A stretch of DNA of 7,252 bases from Candidatus Woesearchaeota archaeon (GTDB lineage Archaea > Nanobdellota > Nanobdellia > Woesearchaeales > ARS49), in the NCBI GenBank assembly GCA_026394935.1, contig JAPLZR010000113.1:1-7252 (forward strand), read 5' to 3'. Position 1 is the stretch's first letter; every line of letters begins with the position of its first letter. The notes below the pieces were generated by a model, which saw only the letters and a list, made by a program, of their open reading frames with translations, was not told the origin of the DNA and ran no database searches. Made by a program: the position numbers and the translations under genes. Shown in pieces: positions 1-4,710 of the stretch.

Positions 1-139
1 CCCTCCTCTCAAAAAAATCAATATCCCTTGAACACGTAGCAGGACGCTGCTCCTTCATCCTGCGAATTATCGACTTCCATTTAGGAGTAAAAACAGCAAG
101 CCTGCCGCAAATAGTCTCAAGAAGCTCGTTAGATTTCAT
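1..139 (-). CDS. Unidentified protein, N-terminal part only
   Basis: A minus-strand frame is open from an ATG at 139 to the left edge of the window (46 codons plus one base), so only the N-terminus is visible. The visible protein begins MKSNELLETICGRLAVF and continues with a basic segment (KWKSIIRRMKEQR). I do not recognise the family. GGTGG lies just before the ATG and could serve as a Shine-Dalgarno sequence. The same frame stays open upstream as far as about 286, with an in-frame GTG at 157. However, that stretch is GC-rich, contains the tRNA-derived repeat and translates to an Arg-rich sequence unlike protein, so I chose the ATG. No membrane segment or catalytic motif is visible. It could be a real gene or the remains of one. 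Confidence 0.5.
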   Translation of the reverse strand, partial: MKSNELLETICGRLAVFTPKWKSIIRRMKEQRPATCSRDIDFFERR

Positions 140-154
140 GCCACCACCGATATA

Positions 155-172
155 CACGCCGGGACCGGGATT
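155..172 (-). repeat. 18-nt direct copy of the tRNA-Asp 3' end (att-like)
   Basis: Positions 155-172 are identical to 307-324. On the minus strand the repeat reads AATCCCGGTCCCGGCGTG. It covers part of the T-loop from position 58, the 3' strand of the T-stem, the 3' strand of the acceptor stem, the discriminator base and two downstream bases. An exact 18-nt match this close is not expected by chance. Integrases commonly leave such a tRNA 3'-end duplicate as the far attachment site, but only 134 bp separate the copies, so any element here would be a remnant. A local duplication is the alternative. Confidence 0.7.
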
Positions 173-257
173 ACTCGGACAACGCGCTAAAGTTGCATAT
201 ATTGATACTCCGCGTTTCCGAGTTCCCGCGGAACTTCGTTCCGCGCGACGAACCCGG
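165..257. other. Candidate structured RNA: three-way junction
   Basis: Three nested or adjacent helices can be drawn by eye. P1 pairs 165-169 and 171-172 with 253-257 and 251-252 (7 bp, A170 bulged). P2 pairs 173-179 and 181-186 with 217-223 and 211-216 (13 bp, C180 bulged, 24-nt loop). P3 pairs 227-234 with 238-245 (8 bp, TTC triloop). P1 and P2 abut at 172/173, so they could stack; the other linkers are 3 and 5 nt. The stems are GC-rich in otherwise AT-rich DNA, as expected for a structured RNA. All pairs are Watson-Crick, so the strand cannot be decided from pairing. On the minus strand P1 is the T-stem sequence of tRNA-Asp. The region would lie in the 3' trailer of the tRNA-Asp transcript. 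Function is unknown. Confidence 0.45.
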
Positions 258-300
258 AGGGTTCGAATCCCCTGCACTAATCACTGCAGGGGCTACGCCC
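258..300 (+). other. T-arm-like sequence and hairpins, tRNA remnant?
   Basis: GGGTTCGAATCCC at 259-271 is a textbook tRNA T-arm core on the plus strand, opposite to tRNA-Asp. It can pair as AGGG/CCCT around an 8-nt loop. It competes with a perfect 8-bp hairpin (269-276 with 285-292, loop CTAATCAC). A further 4-bp hairpin (290-293 with 297-300) follows. I could not build a complete cloverleaf on either strand: no 5' acceptor strand or anticodon arm fits. It may be a degraded tRNA, part of a larger structured RNA with 165-257, or a promoter-less remnant. Confidence 0.3.
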
Positions 301-308
301 ATTCAGCA

Positions 309-381
309 CGCCGGGACCGGGATTCGAACCCGGGTTGCAAGCGCGACAGGCTCGCGTGCTAGGCCGCTACACTATCCCGGC
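309..381 (-). tRNA. tRNA-Asp (anticodon GTC)
   Basis: This 73-nt minus-strand sequence folds into a full cloverleaf. The 7-bp acceptor stem pairs GCCGGGA with TCCCGGC and is followed by discriminator G. The D-arm contains GTGTAGCGG, and the D-stem pairs GTGT with GCAC (one G-U). The 5-bp anticodon stem (CGAGC/GCTTG) carries the loop CTGTCGC with anticodon GTC at 345-347. The variable loop has 4 nt. The T-arm is CCGGG-TTCGAAT-CCCGG. G73 and GTC are standard tRNA-Asp identity elements. There is no intron and no encoded CCA, so CCA must be added after transcription. A TATA-like box 30 bp upstream fits an archaeal promoter. Its 3' end is duplicated 134 bp downstream. Confidence 0.97.
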
Positions 382-406
382 ATAAAAATAAGAAGGAATG
401 AGACTG

Positions 407-412
407 TTTAAA
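407..412 (-). promoter_or_regulatory. TATA box for tRNA-Asp
   Basis: TTTAAA inside TTTTTTAAACAG on the minus strand is centred about 29 bp before the first tRNA base. That is the spacing expected if transcription starts a few bases before the mature 5' end. It lies just past the TAA stop (417-419) of the upstream gene. The tRNA can therefore be transcribed independently of the operon that reads towards it. Confidence 0.6.
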
Positions 413-416
413 AAAC

Positions 417-878
417 TTACGTGCGAAACTTATCCTCGAGATGAGCATACTTGCCATCTTCATCCGAAATTACCGGAATATTAAAAGAAGTGGTCTTTTT
501 CTTCTTTTTCTCAAGCCGATAATCGGTATCTGTCAAAACCTTCAAAAGCTTTCTCTCCGCAACATCAACACCACCATCAACAGCAAGCTCCTGCTGAACC
601 TCCTCCTTCCGCATCAAAATCTTAGCAGTATAACCTTTACCACCGCCGTAATTAACAGACAAAACAGCAGAAACACCAGTATTAACATTAAAAACAGTAA
701 CTCTGCGAATACTGCCTCCCTCTTCAAACTCCTCGGCAATACAATCAACACTCTCTGCCCTGTCCAAAACCCTCAAAAAGACAGCAACGCTGTTTCTTGA
801 ATCTTCCCGCTTAGGAGGCAAAACTTTGCCATCTACAGACAAATCATACGTTTCACGACTCAATCCTTGCAGGTACAT
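417..878 (-). CDS. Hypothetical protein, 153 residues
   Basis: This is the last gene of the peptidase-rlmN operon, starting 25 nt after the rlmN stop. I chose the ATG at 878 because GGTGA at 885-889 sits 6 nt before it, a good archaeal Shine-Dalgarno. An in-frame GTG at 884 touches that GGTGA and has no spacing. The protein is soluble and charged, with no signal peptide or membrane helix. Visible features are an acidic patch (residues 48-54), a likely beta-rich middle (SIRRVTVFNVNTGVSAVLSV, 56-75), a Gly-rich turn (GGGKG, 78-82), a run of five lysines (124-128) and an acidic C-terminal end. I do not recognise the family. Co-transcription with rlmN might hint at a role around RNA or translation, but that is only context. 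Confidence 0.75.
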   Translation of the reverse strand: MYLQGLSRETYDLSVDGKVLPPKREDSRNSVAVFLRVLDRAESVDCIAEEFEEGGSIRRVTVFNVNTGVSAVLSVNYGGGKGYTAKILMRKEEVQQELAVDGGVDVAERKLLKVLTDTDYRLEKKKKKTTSFNIPVISDEDGKYAHLEDKFRT

Positions 879-884
879 ATTCAC

Positions 885-889
885 TCACC
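885..889 (-). promoter_or_regulatory. Shine-Dalgarno GGTGA, decides the start of the 153-residue gene
   Basis: GGTGA on the minus strand matches the archaeal anti-Shine-Dalgarno and stands 6 nt before ATG 878. It would have zero spacing to the alternative GTG at 884, so the ATG is preferred. Confidence 0.7.
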
Positions 890-903
890 AGAAAACGGGT
901 TTT

Positions 904-1728
904 TCAAACGGCATTTAAAATCTTTTTGGTAGCAAGCATACCACAGGCAGCGTCAATATCAACGCCCTTGGTTGTCCTGATGATGGTCTTGTAGCCCGCG
1001 TCTATCAAACACTGCTTGAACGCTTTGGCAGTCTCGACAGAAGGCGGAGAAAAAACAACAGGATTGCATTGGATAAGATTGATAACGATGTGTTTGAATG
1101 GGGTCAGAAGTGCTGCAAGCTCTTTCGCGTGCTCCAATTTATCGTTAACATTCTCTATTAAAATATATTCTATCATCAAAGGACCGTGCCTGGAAAACGG
1201 AAATTCCTTGCAGGCATCAAGAACATCTTTAATAGGAAACTTTTGATTAATAGGAACAAGCTTGTTCCTGATTACATCATTCGGAGCGTGCAAGCTAATA
1301 GCAAGCTGGCACTGAGTATCTTTGCCTAACTGCCTTATTTTATCAGGAATGCCGACGGTAGAAACCGTTATTTTTTGCCAACTGTAACTCTGCTTTCTCA
1401 AGTCGTTAACAGCTTTCACAACATTATCATAGTTCAGCAAAGGCTCGCCCATACCCATAAAGACAATATTGGTGATTTTCTGCTCAGTAACAGACTGCAT
1501 TAACGATATCTGACCGACGATTTCCTCTGCTGACAGATTTCTGGAAAAGCCCATTTTGCCAGTGGCGCAGAATGTGCAACCAACAGGACAACCAACCTGA
1601 GTAGAAACGCAGGCGCACAAAGTACGCTTGTGAGTAATAAGAACAGACTCGACTTTCAAATTATCATCTAATTCGATCAAAAACTTGCGAGTGTTGTCCT
1701 GAGCTTTGATTTCTGAAATAATATTCAT
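904..1728 (-). CDS. rlmN: RlmN/Cfr-family radical SAM adenosine C2-methyltransferase, short form
   Basis: RlmN methylates C2 of A2503 in 23S rRNA and, in E. coli, A37 of some tRNAs, using a radical SAM ping-pong mechanism. The 274-residue protein carries the family hallmarks. The iron-sulphur CX3CX2C motif is CPVGCTFC (Cys47, 51, 54). A Cys 7 residues earlier (Cys40) matches E. coli Cys118. MGMGEPLLNYDNVV (91-104) is the SAM-binding GEP motif, and AISLHAPND (143-151) is also conserved. GVDIDAACGMLA (255-266) contains the methyl-carrying Cys262, equivalent to E. coli Cys355. Bacterial RlmN is usually 340-380 residues; the N-terminal helical domain of roughly 80-100 residues is absent. The start follows GGAG by 5 nt and overlaps the peptidase stop as ATGA, so translation is probably coupled. 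RlmN is mainly bacterial, so transfer is plausible. The A2503 target is inferred. Confidence 0.92.
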   Translation of the reverse strand: MNIISEIKAQDNTRKFLIELDDNLKVESVLITHKRTLCACVSTQVGCPVGCTFCATGKMGFSRNLSAEEIVGQISLMQSVTEQKITNIVFMGMGEPLLNYDNVVKAVNDLRKQSYSWQKITVSTVGIPDKIRQLGKDTQCQLAISLHAPNDVIRNKLVPINQKFPIKDVLDACKEFPFSRHGPLMIEYILIENVNDKLEHAKELAALLTPFKHIVINLIQCNPVVFSPPSVETAKAFKQCLIDAGYKTIIRTTKGVDIDAACGMLATKKILNAV

Positions 1729-2489
1729 GCCTTCTCCAACAAGTCATCCATTGGAGAAAACTCCCGCTTCACCGGAATCTTGTCATAAGCAGTACGCCCA
1801 TTCTTATAATACACTTTATGAGCGCACACGTTCTTTTTTGAAGCAATCAACCTATATTCACCGTCAACAATTTCAAGAGCACAGCAATCATCGAGAGCAA
1901 TACCAACACCAGGAGTCCTTTGCATCTGCCTCCTGATTCCAGGAATTCTTTTCCTTTTCTCACGAATATGATGCACGCTAAGAGTTGCCGGAACAAAACC
2001 AAGCCCTGAAACGCGCAAATAATAAGCCCATGGCTTATGCTTCCAATCTTTGCTTGAATCACTGTTCGCATACCTAAACCAGCAAACAGCACCTGCACTC
2101 AGGCCTGAAAGAACGATTCCAGAGTCATAGGCTTTTCTCAATATCTTATCAATGCCGTGCTTCCTCCAGCATTTTATCATCCTGAAAGTGTTTCCTCCAC
2201 CCACATAAATAATATCGGCAGAGAGAATCTTTTTTTCCATCTCCGTATACGCAGGCGGACTTTTAACAACACGAAGAACATCAACCTTGCAGCCTAATTT
2301 TTTGCCATAAACGTATTCAAAATTTGCAACATAGCCCTCTGCATCTCCGCTGGCAGTCGGAATAAACAAGGCTCTGGGATGCGCCTTTCCAGTAAGCCTG
2401 ACTATTTCTTTATCTATCAAAAGAGTTTCAAGCTTTCCTGTTTTGGCGTCCTTAATCTCCCCGCCGCCAATAGCAACAATTTTACCCAT
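1725..2489 (-). CDS. S51-family serine peptidase, PepE/cyanophycinase-like
   Basis: The 254-residue protein has the class I glutamine amidotransferase-like fold of family S51. IVAIGGGEI lies at the N-terminus, RALFIPTASGD at 39-49, YVGGGNTF at 95-102, and the nucleophile elbow GLSAGAVCWF at 129-138 with Ser131 as the predicted nucleophile. The His pair at 173-174 (SVHHIREKR) holds the likely catalytic histidine. Relatives are alpha-aspartyl dipeptidase (PepE) and cyanophycinase; both cut peptides next to aspartate. No cyanophycin synthetase is visible here, so a cytoplasmic dipeptidase role is more likely. The frame opens at a TTG (2507), but ATG 2489 lies 27 bp from a TATA box, the geometry of a leaderless mRNA, so I start there. 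It is first in the operon and overlaps rlmN by 4 nt. Confidence 0.85.
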   Translation of the reverse strand: MGKIVAIGGGEIKDAKTGKLETLLIDKEIVRLTGKAHPRALFIPTASGDAEGYVANFEYVYGKKLGCKVDVLRVVKSPPAYTEMEKKILSADIIYVGGGNTFRMIKCWRKHGIDKILRKAYDSGIVLSGLSAGAVCWFRYANSDSSKDWKHKPWAYYLRVSGLGFVPATLSVHHIREKRKRIPGIRRQMQRTPGVGIALDDCCALEIVDGEYRLIASKKNVCAHKVYYKNGRTAYDKIPVKREFSPMDDLLEKA

Positions 2490-2513
2490 ATCCGGACATT
2501 TCTGCAATTAGGG

Positions 2514-2519
2514 TATAAA
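2514..2519 (-). promoter_or_regulatory. TATA box of the peptidase-rlmN operon
   Basis: TTTATA on the minus strand is centred 27 bp before ATG 2489, so the mRNA should begin at or next to the start codon (leaderless). No Shine-Dalgarno is present. It lies 8 bp downstream of a strong inverted repeat. Confidence 0.6.
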
Positions 2520-2526
2520 TTAGTTT

Positions 2527-2547
2527 TCAAAAACCAGAGGTTTTTGA
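2527..2547. terminator. 9-bp perfect inverted repeat, terminator or operator
   Basis: TCAAAAACC and GGTTTTTGA flank a 3-nt AGA spacer; a G-U and a further A-T pair could lengthen the stem. It sits between the stop of the 83-residue gene (2574-2576) and the TATA box of the peptidase operon (2514-2519). It could end the upstream transcript or bind a regulator next to the TATA box. The sequence does not decide between these. Confidence 0.45.
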
Positions 2548-2573
2548 GACAGTCGGAAATCCACACACTCATA

Positions 2574-2825
2574 TCACTTCTTGCGGATTTCCGATGTATG
2601 CAGTAAACCCTCAGGAAAGAACTCGTGCTTCAACAGCATAGAACTAAACAAATACTTCTGATTGACGATAACGTCAGAGAACTTCTCCTTAATGTCAAGA
2701 AGGAACGCGCTCAGCTCGTCTGACTTCTTGACAGCCAAATAAATGAAAACAACAGGTTTGGAAGCGCTCATAAAAGCATACCTGATGTTCTTCTGGTCAT
2801 TAATGTAAAACCTCAAGGCAGACAT
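2574..2825 (-). CDS. Small protein, 83 residues; possible Lrp-type sensor domain without HTH
   Basis: ATG 2825 is the only usable start: the frame is closed by TAA 15 codons upstream, with no ATG, GTG or TTG in between. The protein reads MSALRFYINDQKNIRYAF, then a hydrophobic strand (KPVVFIYLAVKKSDE), then a helix (LSAFLLDIKEKFSDVI), a strand (YLFSSMLLKHEFF) and a basic end. This strand-helix-strand pattern, with FLLDIKEKFSDVI followed by a hydrophobic strand, resembles the C-terminal effector half of Lrp/AsnC-like regulators of small archaea. No DNA-binding helix-turn-helix precedes it. It may be a truncated regulator or a stand-alone effector domain. It diverges from the toxin-antitoxin genes across a 99-bp spacer, so it could affect them. 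The family assignment is weak. Confidence 0.6.
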   Translation of the reverse strand: MSALRFYINDQKNIRYAFMSASKPVVFIYLAVKKSDELSAFLLDIKEKFSDVIVNQKYLFSSMLLKHEFFPEGLLHTSEIRKK

Positions 2826-2894
2826 GCGAAAACTCGCAAAAGGACTGAAAAAAAGACTCGGAGCAGTTTAATTTTTTATTTTATTCTCGAAAGG

Positions 2895-2902
2895 TTTTTA
2901 AA
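2895..2902 (+). promoter_or_regulatory. TATA box of the toxin-antitoxin operon
   Basis: TTTTTAAA is centred 26 bp before the antitoxin ATG at 2925, preceded by purine-rich CGAAAGG in the BRE position. The spacing predicts a leaderless transcript, and no Shine-Dalgarno is seen before the ATG. Confidence 0.6.
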
Positions 2903-2917
2903 AGGCGGAGACCTTTT
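2900..2917. promoter_or_regulatory. Inverted repeat between TATA box and antitoxin start
   Basis: AAAAGG and CCTTTT are perfect inverted arms around CGGAGA. The repeat overlaps the end of the TATA box and lies just before the predicted transcription start. A repressor there would block the promoter. Toxin-antitoxin operons are commonly autoregulated by the antitoxin complex, so this is a plausible operator, but 6-bp arms are short. Confidence 0.35.
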
Positions 2918-2924
2918 ATCGTCT

Positions 2925-3119
2925 ATGACGGAATTAACATTGCAGGAAATCCACGAGGACTTGGAATTGATAAAACACGACATGGCTGACCTGAAGGCAG
3001 CACTCCTTGGCGACGAAGGAAAACTCAGCGATTGGGCAAAAGAACGCATAGAAAGCTACCTGAAAAAAGGCGCAAAAGGATTCGTTTCCCAAGAACAAAT
3101 GGAAAAGGACTTCTGTTAA
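2925..3119 (+). CDS. RelB-like antitoxin
   Basis: The 64-residue acidic protein has a long N-terminal helix (LTLQEIHEDLELIKHDMADLK) followed by a linker and a second helix with a C-terminal tail (FVSQEQMEKDF). This is the usual look of short archaeal RelB-type antitoxins, which wrap around and neutralise a partner RelE toxin. The assignment rests mainly on the toxin frame that follows immediately: the stop TAA (3117-3119) abuts the ATA codon that begins the toxin frame. The ATG lies 26 bp from a TATA box and is probably leaderless. No N-terminal DNA-binding ribbon-helix-helix is obvious, so autoregulation is uncertain. The surrounding minus-strand genes suggest a transferable insert. Confidence 0.8.
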   Translation: MTELTLQEIHEDLELIKHDMADLKAALLGDEGKLSDWAKERIESYLKKGAKGFVSQEQMEKDFC

Positions 3120-3386
3120 ATAACTTACCAAATAAACTGGGAGCCAGCCAAAGACGATATCCGCTCTTTAGAACCCGAAATCAGAAAGCGCATAATACAA
3201 AAAGTAGGCTCGATAACAGAACACCCATTTCACTATGTGGAAAGACTTCAAGGATACCCGCTATTCAAGATACGCATAGGCGACTACAGAGCAGTACTCG
3301 ACATCAAACAACAGGAAAAGCAGATTATCGTAGTCATCGCAGGACACAGATCAAAAGTATATCAAGAATTAGCACGCCGAATCTGA
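3120..3386 (+). CDS. RelE-type toxin with an ATA at the start position
   Basis: Directly after the antitoxin TAA, in the same reading frame, comes an uninterrupted 88-codon frame. It begins (ATA)TYQINWEPAKDDIRSLEP and continues with ERLQGYPLFKIRIGDYRAVLD and IVVIAGHRSKVYQEL. This is a complete RelE/ParE-fold toxin of typical length, and RelE toxins cut mRNA in the ribosomal A site. The family's usual late residues are present: Arg57 in the DYR motif, Arg77 in GHR, and Tyr81. There is no ATG, GTG or TTG at the start. The codon where relatives have Met (M-T-Y-x-I-x-W-E) is ATA, so TAAATG has become TAAATA. It may start at ATA by coupling to the antitoxin stop, be made by stop readthrough as a fusion, or be a silenced toxin that kept an intact frame. 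The only in-frame GTG is after Tyr39, too late. Confidence 0.85.
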   Translation: MTYQINWEPAKDDIRSLEPEIRKRIIQKVGSITEHPFHYVERLQGYPLFKIRIGDYRAVLDIKQQEKQIIVVIAGHRSKVYQELARRI

Positions 3387-3401
3387 TTTTGAACACCTAA
3401 A

Positions 3402-3572
3402 ATGAAACAACACTGTGATTACAAAGGAACCTGCAAAAACAAAGCATACAGAGAAGTTTATCCCTGCTTATTAGGCCACAGAAAAAAAGGCTGGAGCTAT
3501 CTCTGCAGAAAACACTATTACCAGGAACAAAAAAAGTGCAAAGGAAAACTACCTAATTGCGATATTGATTAA
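3402..3572 (+). CDS. Small Cys/His-rich protein, probable zinc binder
   Basis: The 56-residue frame starts at ATG 3402, 15 nt after the toxin stop, and reads MKQHCDYKGTCKNKAYREV onward. It has six cysteines (5, 11, 22, 35, 46, 53) and histidines at 4, 26 and 38. C5-x5-C11 and C35-x2-H38 could form one zinc site, with C22/H26 and C46/C53 as further pairs. The protein is strongly basic (KNK, RKK, QKKCKGK), as in small nucleic-acid or ribosome-binding proteins. I do not recognise the family. No TATA box or Shine-Dalgarno precedes it, so it is probably expressed from the toxin-antitoxin transcript. It ends at TAA 3570-3572, overlapping the trpS stop by 3 nt (3570-3572 against 3569-3571) in a shared TTAA. 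Confidence 0.7.
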   Translation: MKQHCDYKGTCKNKAYREVYPCLLGHRKKGWSYLCRKHYYQEQKKCKGKLPNCDID

Positions 3573-4687
3573 TCCTTCCACAAGAACTGGTCCAGCTTTG
3601 ATTTCGCCTTCTCGCGCTCCTTCTGATGCTGTTCAAGAAACTTCCTGACTTTATCAACAGCAATCTGCTTAAGCTCAGAAGTCAACAACTTGCCGGACTT
3701 GTAATCATCATAAATAACCTTCAGCTTCTTGTCATCAGGCTCCAAACCATAACGCAGCATCTGGAAAGAAACATCAACATCAGGATTCCCTCCCTTCTTG
3801 CGGTGCTCCTCAACAGTCTGCTGACCGCCAGAGAAAGCATACTTCTTAATCTTCCTCTCAGCCTCGTCAGGAGAATCAGTCAAAGCAATAAAAGACATAG
3901 GATCAGAAGAAGACATCTTGCCACCCTTCAAGCCGGGCTGGAACAATTGATAGGTAGAACTCAACTGCAAAAACTTAAACGCCTCAAACCTCTGGGAAAT
4001 ATCACGAGCCAAACGCAGATGAGGATCCTGGTCAACACCAACAGGAACAACAGTAGGAACAGGACCGCCCTCAAACTCAGGCAACTGCGGGTGAAGCATA
4101 TCAGCAGCCTGCAGCAAAGAAGAAGCCATCTTCGCAGGAGTAATCTCGCCATAAACAGCGCGGAACTCGTTAAAAGTAGAATTACGAGCCAGCATTTCGG
4201 CCAAACGATAATACGCACAGGCTTTTTTACCATCCTTAGAACGCTTTGACTGGAAATAGAAATCACAATTCTTAGGACTCAAACCAAGAGCGATATAATT
4301 CAGCAAATACTCCTCTATTGCAGTTTTTTTCAACTCAGCAACATCAGAAATACGGGTGTTGTAAGCCTCTATATCGGCAACAGCCAGATACACTTTCGCT
4401 CCAAGATTCTGGTAAAAAATAATCTGGTCAGCAACAGTCTTATGACCAAAATGGAACTTGCCGGAAGGCATCATGCCAGTCATCATAACAAAAGGCTTCT
4501 TATTCTCAACAGCCTCAACTATGCGCTGGAAATCACGATGAGCAAAAATAATGTTCCTCCTGAACAAAAGATGATCAAACTGCTTAGGCAAAACAGGCAT
4601 GGACTGCAAACCGAACTCCTTAATCAAACGCTCATAATCAACACTGCCCTTAACTTCCCAAGGCGTAATCACCTGTTTTTCTTCCAT
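3569..4687 (-). CDS. trpS: Tryptophanyl-tRNA synthetase, archaeal/eukaryal type
   Basis: This enzyme charges tRNA-Trp with tryptophan in the cytoplasm. The 372-residue protein starts with the archaeal/eukaryal signature ITPWEVKGSVDYERLIKEFG (7-26). The class I motif HFGH lies in PSGKFHFGH (74-82), and the KMSSS loop in GGKMSSSDP (255-263). VPVGVDQDPHLRLARD (214-229) is typical of the substrate-binding region. Length matches archaeal TrpRS, so it looks complete. The C-terminal end is rich in charged helices. ATG 4687 lies 26 bp from a TTTAAA box and has no Shine-Dalgarno, again a leaderless arrangement. The box overlaps the stop codon of the coiled-coil gene upstream, so trpS probably has its own promoter. 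It converges on the 56-residue gene. Confidence 0.97.
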   Translation of the reverse strand: MEEKQVITPWEVKGSVDYERLIKEFGLQSMPVLPKQFDHLLFRRNIIFAHRDFQRIVEAVENKKPFVMMTGMMPSGKFHFGHKTVADQIIFYQNLGAKVYLAVADIEAYNTRISDVAELKKTAIEEYLLNYIALGLSPKNCDFYFQSKRSKDGKKACAYYRLAEMLARNSTFNEFRAVYGEITPAKMASSLLQAADMLHPQLPEFEGGPVPTVVPVGVDQDPHLRLARDISQRFEAFKFLQLSSTYQLFQPGLKGGKMSSSDPMSFIALTDSPDEAERKIKKYAFSGGQQTVEEHRKKGGNPDVDVSFQMLRYGLEPDDKKLKVIYDDYKSGKLLTSELKQIAVDKVRKFLEQHQKEREKAKSKLDQFLWKD

Positions 4688-4710
4688 AACGACTAAGAAA
4701 TCAAGAGGGT

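Noticed and set aside
140..286. Upstream extension of the left-edge minus-strand gene, including a GTG at 157
   Set aside because: The extension runs through the tRNA 3'-end copy and GC-rich hairpins and its translation is Arg-rich and not protein-like; ATG 139 is simpler.
259..300. Permuted tRNA (3' half before 5' half) or tmRNA
   Set aside because: The 8-bp hairpin mimics a permuted acceptor stem, but the T-stem would lack its 3' strand and no D-arm, anticodon arm or tag frame follows.
155..308. Second complete tRNA on the minus strand with a T-loop intron
   Set aside because: The 3' part fits tRNA-Asp, but 258-307 gives no matching acceptor strand and no 7-nt anticodon loop, so only a remnant is claimed.
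138..411. Plus-strand open frames over the tRNA-Asp region
   Set aside because: They cross the tRNA and the structured block and translate to Arg/Pro-rich peptides typical of read-through of tRNA DNA.
879..884. GTG 884 as start of the 153-residue gene
   Set aside because: It touches the GGTGA sequence with no spacing, whereas ATG 878 has a 6-nt spacer.
2490..2507. TTG 2507 as start of the peptidase
   Set aside because: It lies too close to the TATA box (about 9 bp), so it could not be inside the transcript.
3032..3400. 122-codon plus-strand frame across antitoxin and toxin
   Set aside because: It is a shadow frame: its translation is Arg/Thr-rich without family features, while another frame encodes the clear RelE toxin.
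3626..4249. 207-codon frame opposite trpS
   Set aside because: Antisense shadow of a clear tryptophanyl-tRNA synthetase gene; no promoter or ribosome site of its own.
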